DNA from: Shewanella zhangzhouensis | GTDB lineage: Bacteria > Pseudomonadota > Gammaproteobacteria > Enterobacterales > Shewanellaceae | DNA length: 64,000 bases | Assembly: GCF_019457615.1 (NCBI RefSeq) | Contig: NZ_CP080414.1 | Coordinates: 742,501-806,500 of the forward strand | Reading direction: 5' to 3' | Part shown: positions 16,595-25,455 of the stretch, in pieces | How the letters are laid out: every line of letters begins with the position of its first letter | Numbering within the stretch: the stretch's first letter is position 1 | Translations under genes and position numbers: made by a program | Notes under the pieces: model-generated | Told to the model about the DNA's origin: nothing | The model's input: the letters and a program-made list of their open reading frames with translations, nothing else | Database searches by the model: none

Positions 16595-17752
16595 TTACAG
16601 CGTTGCGGCGGCAAGCTCAACCATGGCGCGCACCTGCTCTGCTATGGCTTTCCCTGCTTCGCCGTCATATCCGGCGACTTTGGGAGTATGGATATGACCA
16701 ACGGGTAACCTGAGGCCAAACTGGTCCCTCAGCAGCACGGCGCGGTAAGAAATTTCATTGGACAGATAGCCGCCACCAGAGCCTTCCACCGAAATGGCTT
16801 CTTGAAGCTCAGCGAGGGAAGATGCATCAAAGGTGCCTCTGCCCAGGGTGGTTACCTTGCGATTGTCGTTGACCTTGTAGTTGCCCGGCGCCGCTTGCAT
16901 GGCTGTCACAGGTAACGAGAACTCCACGAATTCATCCCCATTGAGTGACTTCCCGTTCAGCATGGGGGCTATGGGTTGGGTTTTGGTGGCGCCGGTGAGC
17001 ACATTCAGGTTATCCGGGGCCTCGGCGCTGCGGTTGCGGCCGGGGAAACGTTCGAGGTCGAAATCATCCCGTCCCATGCTCACGGTAAATACCGCATCAA
17101 TGGAGCGCTTGCGATAGAAGGGAGTCAGCAGTGATTCAATCATGCCCTGATCGAAATCGGCAAAGCGCACCGGGATCATAACGGTTTCAATCTGCGCCTG
17201 CTTGCCGCCTACCTTGAATTTATAGCCATCCAGCATCAACGCGGTAATACCCGACGGGTTGCTCTGGCCAATGTTGCGATCGAGGAAGAAGGGGTCAAAG
17301 CCGGTGAGCAGAATACGAATTTGCACATCGTCACCAAAATGGATATCCGAAAAACCCCGGGAGGCTGTTTCCACGGCGCGCACCAGAATATCTCTTTGCC
17401 AGGGCACAATGGCATAGCCGGCCTTGTCCTGCTTTAAACTGGCTCGCATAGCCAATCTCGCCCAATACAAGCTGCGGTCATCGATATGACCGGACTGCAC
17501 ATCCCGCACCGCCTGCTGCCACAGCCGAATGCCCTGATATGCCATCGCCTGGGTCACGGCCTTTTCTTCGTTGCCGGCGGCCAATTTGTCTTTGAGGCCG
17601 TCAATCAGCCCCTGATAGCGGCTTGCCACTTCACCGAGGTCGCTGTTTGCCTTGGCAAGTCGCAGTTCTTCCACGTCGAGATTGGCCTGTGCCAGGAGGG
17701 GGAGAGTACCCAGACCAGCAACGAACAGAGCAGGGAGCATACGCTTTAACAT
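16595..17752 (-). CDS. Periplasmic pyroglutamyl-peptidase-like (C15-type) protein lacking the catalytic Cys
   Basis: This 385-residue protein has a signal peptide (MLPALFVAGLGTLPLLAQA), an extra helical N-terminal domain to about residue 140, and then a fold resembling pyrrolidone-carboxylate peptidases: ILLTGFDPFFLDRNIGQSNP, a glutamate in DLERFPGRN (E234), GGGYLSNEISYRA and GHIHTPKV (H355). In working enzymes the segment reads Y-(V/L)-C-N; here the position is S331. The catalytic triad would therefore be Glu-Ser-His. Normal C15 enzymes are cytosolic and about 210 residues, so the export signal and extra domain are also unusual. The ATG at 17752 follows AAGGATG. Function beyond a C15-like fold is not known. 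Confidence 0.7.
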   Translation of the reverse strand: MLKRMLPALFVAGLGTLPLLAQANLDVEELRLAKANSDLGEVASRYQGLIDGLKDKLAAGNEEKAVTQAMAYQGIRLWQQAVRDVQSGHIDDRSLYWARLAMRASLKQDKAGYAIVPWQRDILVRAVETASRGFSDIHFGDDVQIRILLTGFDPFFLDRNIGQSNPSGITALMLDGYKFKVGGKQAQIETVMIPVRFADFDQGMIESLLTPFYRKRSIDAVFTVSMGRDDFDLERFPGRNRSAEAPDNLNVLTGATKTQPIAPMLNGKSLNGDEFVEFSLPVTAMQAAPGNYKVNDNRKVTTLGRGTFDASSLAELQEAISVEGSGGGYLSNEISYRAVLLRDQFGLRLPVGHIHTPKVAGYDGEAGKAIAEQVRAMVELAAATL

Positions 17753-17839
17753 GGGGCATCCTTAACGACAAAATTCATCTTTCAGACTATGGGGTTAGCT
17801 TTAGTTTAGTCAAACTTTAGGGGTACCACAGCATGGGGG

Positions 17840-17864
17840 AAAAGGCGAGCTTTTCGGTCTCGCC
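17840..17864 (-). terminator. Intrinsic terminator after the LysR gene
   Basis: GGCGAG (17844-17849) and CTCGCC (17859-17864) form the stem. On the minus strand it is followed by TTTTCCCCC, 30 bp past the LysR stop. Confidence 0.65.
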
Positions 17865-17893
17865 ATGATGAATAGGCGGATAATATGAGTGTC

Positions 17894-18805
17894 TTAGCCC
17901 ATCATGCCAAGCAGGGACTCCTGACTGCCGAAACGCTTGATAAAGAAGTCCAGAAACACACTGATGTTGGTGGCCAGCTGTTTACGGCTGGAATAGACGC
18001 CATACACCTTAAAAGGCTCCATGGGCCACTCGGGGAGTATGGGCAGCAGGGCGCCGCTGGCGAGATCTTTCTTGCACTGGGCATGGGACAACATGGCAAT
18101 GCCAAAATCATCCAATGCGAATTGACGTACCATCACAGCGCTGTTTACCCGCACCTTGCGATTGAAACTGACCATGGTTTTACGGCCCCCTTTGCCCAGG
18201 GGCCAGATGGGGGCTGAGCGTGTGGTGCCAAGTAGAATGCCGGCATGCTGCCCCAGCTCTTTTGGCGTGGCGGGGGTGCCGTACTTTTTCAGATAGCCGG
18301 GACTTGCCACCAAAATGGGCTGACGCTCAAACAGTAATCTCGCCACATTGTCGGAAGGTTGCAGTGGGCCATACTTGATGGCGATATCGTAGCCTTCACC
18401 CACCAGACCCACATCCGAGTCGGTAAACTGCACATCGAGTTCCACACTGGGATAGAGGCGTAAAAAGCCACTGCACAAATTGGCGATTAATTCCTGGCTG
18501 AACGAGACGGGGATGGCGATGCGAAGGGAGCCGGAAACGTCCGCGTGGGTATGCTCGATCACCGCCTTGGCTGCCTCAAGCTCATTCACTATGGTTTCGC
18601 AGTGCTGATAAAAAAGGGTGCCGACCTGGGTGAGGCTCAAATTGCGGCTGTCACGCTGTAGCAGTCGTACGCCAAGTTCTTCTTCCAGTTGAGCAACTTT
18701 ACGACTAATGGTGGATTTTGGCATGCCAATATCCCGGGCCGCCTGGCTGAAACCCTGAGATCTGACCACTGCGGCAAATAGCGCCATCCCATTCAAATCT
18801 GGCAT
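17894..18805 (-). CDS. LysR family transcriptional regulator (divergent from accADC-type gene)
   Basis: This is a 303-residue LysR-type regulator. The N-terminal helix-turn-helix (NGMALFAAVVRSQGFSQAARD, MPKSTISRKVAQLEEELGVR) is followed by the effector domain from about residue 90 (GSLRIAIPVSFSQELIANL). Its form matches the subgroup that acts on genes of metabolism or stress. It is divergent from the carboxylase gene, with 121 bp between the start codons, so control of that gene is inferred. The inducer is unknown. No clear Shine-Dalgarno precedes the ATG at 18805. Confidence 0.9.
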   Translation of the reverse strand: MPDLNGMALFAAVVRSQGFSQAARDIGMPKSTISRKVAQLEEELGVRLLQRDSRNLSLTQVGTLFYQHCETIVNELEAAKAVIEHTHADVSGSLRIAIPVSFSQELIANLCSGFLRLYPSVELDVQFTDSDVGLVGEGYDIAIKYGPLQPSDNVARLLFERQPILVASPGYLKKYGTPATPKELGQHAGILLGTTRSAPIWPLGKGGRKTMVSFNRKVRVNSAVMVRQFALDDFGIAMLSHAQCKKDLASGALLPILPEWPMEPFKVYGVYSSRKQLATNISVFLDFFIKRFGSQESLLGMMG

Positions 18806-18926
18806 GTTTTTTCTATCGTCTCAAAAATGGAACAAAGCGTCCAAGGCAGTTTAATGGTATTTGCAAACCGAAGGAAGGTATATTTGATGGCTAAAAATTT
18901 TCAGAGGCTTAGCAGAGGATCTCTTA

Positions 18927-21900
18927 ATGACCACCAACAAGCAGCCCAAAAACATGACTCAAGCACAAAAGCCTGATCCGCTGTTTCTGCAAGCGGAACA
19001 CCTGGCAAAGGATTTTTCGCTGTTCCCTGAGCACAGCAAACAAAGTTTATCTGAGGAAATCAAAGGTCTGTTGGACGATGCTGCCATCCAGACTAACCTC
19101 AAGTCTCTGGCAAAACTGGATGTGGACGGCTATGTCGCCAAGGTCATTCAGCCAACCCAGGACAAAAGCCGCCCCGGCGCCAAGCGTATTATTGCCGATC
19201 TCAAGGGTAAGGTCATCACAGAGACCCATATGGGCTCTTTCTACAGCGCTGAAGTGGACCTGAACTTTGGCAGCCGTACCCGTCGTATCGGTTTTGTTGC
19301 CCAGGAACGTACCACCGCCAACGGCGCCTGGATGCCTGAGCATCACCTGGCGGCCTGCAAGGCTATTCGTCATTTCGCCGAATTGTCCATGCCCATCGTT
19401 TACCTCATCGACACACCCGGTGCCGATGCCGGTGAGATTGCCAACAGCAACAACCAGGCACACTCCATTTCCAAGGCCATCGCCGAGAGTGCCAACGTTG
19501 ATGTGCCAACCGTGGGTATCGTGATTGGTGCCGGTTATTCCGGTGGTGCGATTCCACTGGCGGCTGCCAACATTCTGCTCTCTCTGCGTGATGGTATCTT
19601 CAACACCATCCAGCCTCAGGGTCTGCAGAGTATTGCCCGCAAGTACAACCTCTCCTGGCAGGAATGTGCCAAGTCTGTTGGTGTGTCCCCAGAGGAACTG
19701 TATAACGCAGGTTGCATCGACGGCATCATCGACTTCTCGCCTTCCGACCGCGATGAGCGTCAGCACAATCTGCGCCGCGCCATCATCAGCTCTATTGAGG
19801 CTGTTGAGCGCGCAGCTGTTAACTTCGTTAAAGAATCTAAAGATCTGCGCGAGCACTACGAGCGCAGTCTGACCCGTTTCCTCAACCCTTCAAACAGCCT
19901 CAAGGCGCTGGAAAGCACGGCCGACATGGCGGTGGCGAGCAGCCCCACCATGCACCTTAACCTGTTCGGCAGTGCTTACCGTTATCTGCGTTACCTGACG
20001 CTGCGCAGCCGTATCCACTCCATCTCCATGGAGCAGTATGGCCGCCTGTCCAAGGTGAGCGTACCCGAGGGTGACTTGCTGGATCGTATCCAGAAGGAGC
20101 AGGAAAAGGTATTCCAGGCCTGGTTGTCTGCGCCGGATAAAGTGGTATACGACGAAGAGCTGTCCAAGCTGTGGAATAACTTTGTCAACAAACGCAGTGA
20201 AGTCAGCACCGAACGTAACATGCTGACCCGTTTGATTTTGGGTGAACCAAAAGAGAACTACAAAAAAGCCAAAAAAGCGCTGCTGTTCAACATCGGCTGG
20301 TCTTTGTACCACCGCTGGAAGTCCAACGCTGCCAACAACTTCAAAGGACTTATCCATTATCTGGAAACCCTGCCTGCCGAGGTGACCGAGGCCAACTGGC
20401 CTGAGCTGAACAACCTCACTGTGCTGGATGTGGTGGTGAATAAGGAACTGCGCGAAGATTTTATTTGGCAGTGCTATAACATCCTTATTTTCAACGCCCT
20501 GTATGACAACGTGGTGGGTAGTCTGGCCTCTATCGCTAAAGAAGCCATGATGAGCAAGAGTCTGTCCCGTGCCTCGGTTGACAGCCTGCTGCACAAGGCC
20601 ATCGACCGCGCCCTGTCCACCCAGGACATTGCCAACGACAAGAGCAAGTTCTACAAGTGGCTGAAGTACTTCATGTCTCAGTCAAACCGTGCCGAACTGC
20701 TGACCAAGACCGAACAGTGGAAGAGCGTGGGCTTCCCACAGCTGAACGACTCGCTGTTCGTGATCCTGACGTACTTCTTCGAGCGTCTGTTGCCCGAATA
20801 CTTCGACAGTGAAGACGATACCGGCAAGTACACCGGTGCCATCAACCCTGTGCGTATCGGTCGTCGTAAAGACTTCTGGAACCGTCTGACCATGGGTTAC
20901 CAGGATCTGCTGATCCAGAAGGTGCTCCGCGACGAGAAGAAAGCCGGCAAGATGACCTGGGAAAACGTCATCAATAAGTTCTTCAGCAATTTTGATGAAC
21001 TGAACGGCGACAAGATGACCGCCAATCTGCTCAACTTCCCCGGCTTCCGTCTGTCGATTGAAGACGCGCTGGACAAGGGCATTCGTCCTTGCGGCCTTAT
21101 CACAGGTATGGCTGACTTTGAGCACAAGGGGGCTTCACTCAAGGTAGGTATCGCCGTTTCCAACACCGCCTTCCAGGCCGGTGCTTTCGATATGGCTTCC
21201 GCCGAGAAGTTCTCTGCACTGCTTATCGAGTGTGCCAAGCGCCACATGCCAGTGATCTGCTTTATCTCTTCCGGTGGTATGCAGACCAAAGAAGGTGCAG
21301 CAGCCCTGTTCTCCATGGCCGTGGTAAACGATCGTATCACCCGCTTTATCCGTGACAACGAACTGCCGGTTCTGATGTTCGGTTTCGGTGACTGTACCGG
21401 TGGTGCCCAGGCATCTTTCGTGACTCACCCACTGGTGCAGACCTATTACCTGTCAGGCACCAATATGCCGTTCGCAGGGCAAATGGTGGTACCTGCTTAT
21501 CTGCCGTCCACTTCAACCCTGTCGAACTACCTGTCGAAGGTGCCGGGCGCCATGAATGGCCTGGTGTATAACCCCTTCAGCGACACTCTGGATTCTCAGC
21601 TGGCCAGCATTGACCCATTGATGCCAATGCCAACCCAGAAGATTGAAGAAGTTATCAAGGGCGCTATCTCTACTCTGGTGCCTGAGGCTCAGGTGGTGGA
21701 CGAAGAAATCCGTCAGGATGATCCCCGAGCCCTGATGAAGCCTATCGACAAGGTACTGGTACATGCCCGTGGCTGTACTGCGGTGAAGCTTATCCGTAAG
21801 GCCCATGACAACAACATCAACGTGGTGTTGGTGGCGTCCGACCCGGATATGACTGCCGTTCCGGCCGATATGCTGAAGGAAAACGACAAGCTGGTATGTC

Positions 21901-23480
21901 TGGGTGGTAACACCTCTGACGAATCCTACCTGAATGCCTACTCTGTGCTGAAAGTGGCCGAATACGAAAACGTAGACGCCCTGCACCCAGGTATCGGCTT
22001 CCTGTCAGAGAGCCCACAGTTTGCTGCTTTGTGTGTAAACAATGGCGTTAACTTCGTCGGTCCAAGCGTGCACTCCATGACTACCATGGGTAACAAGTCC
22101 AACGCAATCAAGACCTCTCAGGCGCAGAACGTCCCAGTGGTACCTGGTTCACACGGTATTCTGTCCAACGCCGAGCAGGCGGTGAACGTGGCCAGTGAAA
22201 TCGGTTACCCAGTGCTGCTTAAAGCGGTACAAGGCGGCGGTGGTAAGGGTATCCAGGTGGTAAAACGCCCAGAGGATATGATCCCACTGTTTATGAAGAC
22301 CTCTACCGAAGCGGCTGCCGCATTCGGTAACGGTGACCTGTACCTCGAGAAGTACGTGACCTCGCTGCGTCATATCGAAGTGCAGCTGCTTCGCGATAAG
22401 TTTGGCAACGCCAAGGTATTGGGTCTGCGTGACTGCTCGGTACAGCGTAATAACCAGAAGGTTATTGAAGAATCTGGTTCTACCATGCTGCCACCTGAGC
22501 TGAAGCAGCAAGTGATGGCTTACACCAAGTCATTGGGTGATGCCGTGGACTATATGGGTGCAGGTACTGTGGAGTTTATCTACAACCTGGATGCCAATGA
22601 AGTTTACTTCATGGAAATGAACACCCGTCTGCAGGTAGAACACCCTGTAACCGAGGCCACCTCGGGTATCGACATCGTTTCTGCCCAGTTTGACATTGCC
22701 GCGGGTCGCTCAATCGAAGATCTGGAGCCTCAGGAAATCGGTTACGCCATGGAAGTGCGTGTGACTGCTGAGAAGGCCGCCCTTGACAGCAACGGCGTAC
22801 TGCAGCTGGTTCCAAACCCAGGCAAGATCACCGAATGCGTGATGCCAGAGCGTGACGATGTGGAAATTATCTCCATCGCCGCCGAAGGTAAGGAAGTATC
22901 GCCATACTACGACAGCCTGATAGCCCAGATCATCATCCGTGGTGAGTCCCGTGAAGACGTGGTCACCAAGATGTACGACTACCTGGACAGCGTAGTGATT
23001 AAAGGTATTGCGACTAACATTCCGCTTCTCAAGCGTATCCTCAAGGATGCCACCTTTAACGAAGGCGTGTACGACACCAACTACCTGCCTCGTCTGATGG
23101 CTGAGCTGGATATCCCTGAGCTGATTGCCGAGATGGAAGCCGCAGCCGAAACCCAGGGCGTGGATACCGAGTCGCTGCGTGTGGGTGACTCCAACGAGCT
23201 GAAAGTATTGGCACAGGGCGCGGGTATCTTCTATAGCTCGCCTGCTCCGGGTGAACCTGAGTTTGTCCGTGAAGGTGACATTGTGACCACCGACACCACG
23301 CTGGCGCTGACCGAAGCGATGAAGATGTTCTCCCAGGTCACTCTGGCAAGCTTTAACCGCAAGGGCGCCGTGCTCTATCCGGAAGACAAGAAGTACCGCA
23401 TCGAGCGTATTTTGAATACCAACGGTCAACAGGTGTCTCAGGGCGATCTGCTGTTTGTGGTGTCTCCGGTAGAAGACTGA
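18927..23480 (+). CDS. Single-chain acyl-CoA carboxylase (AccADC-type multifunctional)
   Basis: One 1517-residue chain holds all parts of a biotin-dependent acyl-CoA carboxylase. Residues 1-340 look like the alpha carboxyltransferase (IDTPGADAGEIANSNNQAHS, GAGYSGGAI). About 340-690 is a charged linker. About 690-930 looks like the beta carboxyltransferase (GMQTKEGAAALFSMAVVNDR, GDCTGGAQAS). About 945-1400 is biotin carboxylase (AVQGGGGKGIQVVK and the signature MEMNTRLQVEHPVTEATSG). The C-terminus is a biotinyl domain with EAMKM, the biotin lysine being K1466. Carboxyltransferase-first order differs from separate accA/B/C/D subunits. The ATG at 18927 has AGAGGA 7 bases upstream. Similar proteins are annotated as accADC in Shewanella; the natural acyl-CoA substrate is not certain. 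Confidence 0.92.
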   Translation: MTTNKQPKNMTQAQKPDPLFLQAEHLAKDFSLFPEHSKQSLSEEIKGLLDDAAIQTNLKSLAKLDVDGYVAKVIQPTQDKSRPGAKRIIADLKGKVITETHMGSFYSAEVDLNFGSRTRRIGFVAQERTTANGAWMPEHHLAACKAIRHFAELSMPIVYLIDTPGADAGEIANSNNQAHSISKAIAESANVDVPTVGIVIGAGYSGGAIPLAAANILLSLRDGIFNTIQPQGLQSIARKYNLSWQECAKSVGVSPEELYNAGCIDGIIDFSPSDRDERQHNLRRAIISSIEAVERAAVNFVKESKDLREHYERSLTRFLNPSNSLKALESTADMAVASSPTMHLNLFGSAYRYLRYLTLRSRIHSISMEQYGRLSKVSVPEGDLLDRIQKEQEKVFQAWLSAPDKVVYDEELSKLWNNFVNKRSEVSTERNMLTRLILGEPKENYKKAKKALLFNIGWSLYHRWKSNAANNFKGLIHYLETLPAEVTEANWPELNNLTVLDVVVNKELREDFIWQCYNILIFNALYDNVVGSLASIAKEAMMSKSLSRASVDSLLHKAIDRALSTQDIANDKSKFYKWLKYFMSQSNRAELLTKTEQWKSVGFPQLNDSLFVILTYFFERLLPEYFDSEDDTGKYTGAINPVRIGRRKDFWNRLTMGYQDLLIQKVLRDEKKAGKMTWENVINKFFSNFDELNGDKMTANLLNFPGFRLSIEDALDKGIRPCGLITGMADFEHKGASLKVGIAVSNTAFQAGAFDMASAEKFSALLIECAKRHMPVICFISSGGMQTKEGAAALFSMAVVNDRITRFIRDNELPVLMFGFGDCTGGAQASFVTHPLVQTYYLSGTNMPFAGQMVVPAYLPSTSTLSNYLSKVPGAMNGLVYNPFSDTLDSQLASIDPLMPMPTQKIEEVIKGAISTLVPEAQVVDEEIRQDDPRALMKPIDKVLVHARGCTAVKLIRKAHDNNINVVLVASDPDMTAVPADMLKENDKLVCLGGNTSDESYLNAYSVLKVAEYENVDALHPGIGFLSESPQFAALCVNNGVNFVGPSVHSMTTMGNKSNAIKTSQAQNVPVVPGSHGILSNAEQAVNVASEIGYPVLLKAVQGGGGKGIQVVKRPEDMIPLFMKTSTEAAAAFGNGDLYLEKYVTSLRHIEVQLLRDKFGNAKVLGLRDCSVQRNNQKVIEESGSTMLPPELKQQVMAYTKSLGDAVDYMGAGTVEFIYNLDANEVYFMEMNTRLQVEHPVTEATSGIDIVSAQFDIAAGRSIEDLEPQEIGYAMEVRVTAEKAALDSNGVLQLVPNPGKITECVMPERDDVEIISIAAEGKEVSPYYDSLIAQIIIRGESREDVVTKMYDYLDSVVIKGIATNIPLLKRILKDATFNEGVYDTNYLPRLMAELDIPELIAEMEAAAETQGVDTESLRVGDSNELKVLAQGAGIFYSSPAPGEPEFVREGDIVTTDTTLALTEAMKMFSQVTLASFNRKGAVLYPEDKKYRIERILNTNGQQVSQGDLLFVVSPVED

Positions 23481-23533
23481 TAGCGTATTGCTGACATAAC
23501 TCCATCAGGAGACGGGTTGTAAAACCCGGTAAA

Positions 23534-23559
23534 AACCCGCCCCAGAGGCGGGTTTTTTT
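23534..23559 (+). terminator. Intrinsic terminator after the carboxylase gene
   Basis: AACCCGCC, a 5-base loop and GGCGGGTT are followed by seven T, 54 bp past the stop codon. Confidence 0.9.
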
Positions 23560-23776
23560 ATTGACTGTCCCCACAAAAAACGGTGTTCGCTACATATTAT
23601 GCAAAACCGTACCTTTATGAGTATGTTACAAAGATTTATAATCTTGGTTAAAGTGACTTTGGGGCAGGTCTTTCATCCGTTAAGCCTGCTGCTTCCAATA
23701 CGGCAATGATCAGAAAAAGATTCTAAGCTGTTGGTAACGCGATAGATAAAACGCGCTATAGCCGGGGAGAGTAATT

Positions 23777-25024
23777 TTGCACAAATTCGTAGCAGCAGGC
23801 CTTATTGGGCTGATGTTTGCGGGATGGGCACACGCGGAAACGGGCGTCCGGTTCAGTGGGTTTGGTAGCCTTGGCGCCATCTACAACGACAGTGACAACC
23901 TTGGCTTTCACCGCGATTACACTATGGATGCCGTGGGACAGGGTTGGTCCACCGCTGGCGACACCCTGCTGGGGTTACAGCTCAACGCTGAGATATCGGG
24001 CAGCTTTGATGCTGTGGCTCAGATGGTCTTTAAAGACAGAGTCAGCAACGGACTTTCAGATAATCTGGAATGGTTGTTTCTGCGTTATCGCCCCAACAAC
24101 AACTGGGCATTCAGGGCTGGCCGATTGGGGCTCGATCTTTACATGCTCACCGAGTACAGAGACGTGGGCTATGCCTACTCCTGGGTTCGTCCCATTCCCG
24201 AGTTTTATAATCTCATCTCCTCTATCAGTCGCTATGAAGGCGCCGATATCACCTATCGGCGAGATATAGGCGAGCTTAACTTCGAGGCCAAGCTGGCCTT
24301 TGGCGAAACCGACGTGAAACTGGAAGGGCCCGAGCAGGATGTGTTGCTGACCCTGGATAACATCCTGGCCCTGACACTGTCGCTGTCGGGGGACGATTGG
24401 CTGGTGCGTGCCGCTATGGCGCAGGCCGATACCTCCGGAACCAACGCCGATACCAATATGCTGTTGGATGCGCTGCGCGCCGTGCCTGTCGCTCTTTGGC
24501 CCCAGGCCGGGACTTTGGCTCAGGAAATCGCCTTTGAAGAGATGCTTTCGCGTTATTACGCCCTTGGCTTCCAATTCGATGATGGCCAGTGGATTGTGCA
24601 ATCGGAGCTTGGATACACAAAATCCGATTGGCGTTTGCTGCAGCCCTATGTGTCGGGTTACGTCAGTGTGGGGCGTCGATTCGACGATCTCACGCTTTAC
24701 GCCGTATATGCGCAGGTAGAAAACACCAGGGAGGCGCCCGAGATTGAGCTGCCGGCTTCATTGCCTTATTTGTCTGAACCTGAAAAGAATGCCCTGCTGA
24801 CGCTGCATCAAGCCGCTCAATACAGTTATCAGGCGTCCCGTCTGGCACAGAGTACGTATTCACTGGGCCTGAGATGGGACTTTTACGAAGACATGGCGTT
24901 AAAACTGCAGTGGGATCACTCGGAGATAGACCCCAAGGGCTCCAGTCTGTGGGTTCGGGCATATCCCATGGGCCATGATGACAGGGTCAACCTGTTTTCC
25001 GTTAATCTAAGCTTTACCTTCTGA
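23777..25024 (+). CDS. Outer-membrane beta-barrel protein, module 2
   Basis: This 415-residue barrel protein begins with TTG at 23777, supported by GGGGAGAG just upstream and an immediate signal peptide (AAGLIGLMFAGWAHA). The mature part, from ETGVRFSGFGSLG, is a series of amphipathic strands ending FSVNLSFTF. The stretch FRAGRLGLDLYMLTEYRDVG matches the layout of the barrel at 8271. It is the first gene of a three-gene unit: two bases separate it from the small periplasmic gene, which overlaps the GGDEF gene. It is porin-like in form; its substrate is unknown. Confidence 0.8.
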   Translation: MHKFVAAGLIGLMFAGWAHAETGVRFSGFGSLGAIYNDSDNLGFHRDYTMDAVGQGWSTAGDTLLGLQLNAEISGSFDAVAQMVFKDRVSNGLSDNLEWLFLRYRPNNNWAFRAGRLGLDLYMLTEYRDVGYAYSWVRPIPEFYNLISSISRYEGADITYRRDIGELNFEAKLAFGETDVKLEGPEQDVLLTLDNILALTLSLSGDDWLVRAAMAQADTSGTNADTNMLLDALRAVPVALWPQAGTLAQEIAFEEMLSRYYALGFQFDDGQWIVQSELGYTKSDWRLLQPYVSGYVSVGRRFDDLTLYAVYAQVENTREAPEIELPASLPYLSEPEKNALLTLHQAAQYSYQASRLAQSTYSLGLRWDFYEDMALKLQWDHSEIDPKGSSLWVRAYPMGHDDRVNLFSVNLSFTF

Positions 25025-25026
25025 CT

Positions 25027-25455
25027 ATGAAAATATTAATAATCAGTTTGATAGCTTGGTTACTCGTATTCTTTCCAGCCAGGGCAGACGATGCCCTGTA
25101 TGTGGTGGTGAATGCGAAAAACGGTATTGAAAATTTGAGCCATCATGAAGTGGTCGATATTTTTATGGGGCGCGACCGAGCCTTTCCGGACGGAAACAAG
25201 GTCACGGTATTCGATAACAGCAGCGACACCGAGACCCGGGCACTATTTTACCGGCAGCTGGTCAATCGCAGTCTGGCACAGGTAAGCAGTTACTGGGCTC
25301 GATTACAGTTTTCTGCGCGGGTCACACAACCCAGGGAAGTAGACCAACGGCAAGCTTTACTTGAGCTGATGAACAGTACCCCCTCGGGTATTACTTTTGT
25401 CAAAAGCACCGAACTGGACCCGGCATTAAAGGTGGTATACAAATTTGATCCCTAA
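25027..25455 (+). CDS. Small periplasmic PstS-like (phosphate-binding-like) protein, module 2
   Basis: This 142-residue secreted protein (signal LIISLIAWLLVFFPARA) resembles the module-1 protein at 7880: LSHHEVVDIFMGRDRAFPDG, KVTVFDNSS, a central SYWARLQFS and STPSGITFVKS align with the same landmarks. These are typical of phosphate-binding (PstS-like) domains, but the protein is about half the usual length of a full binding protein. The ATG at 25027 is two bases after the barrel stop, and its own stop overlaps the GGDEF gene start. A role as a periplasmic sensing partner is inferred only from context. Confidence 0.75.
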   Translation: MKILIISLIAWLLVFFPARADDALYVVVNAKNGIENLSHHEVVDIFMGRDRAFPDGNKVTVFDNSSDTETRALFYRQLVNRSLAQVSSYWARLQFSARVTQPREVDQRQALLELMNSTPSGITFVKSTELDPALKVVYKFDP

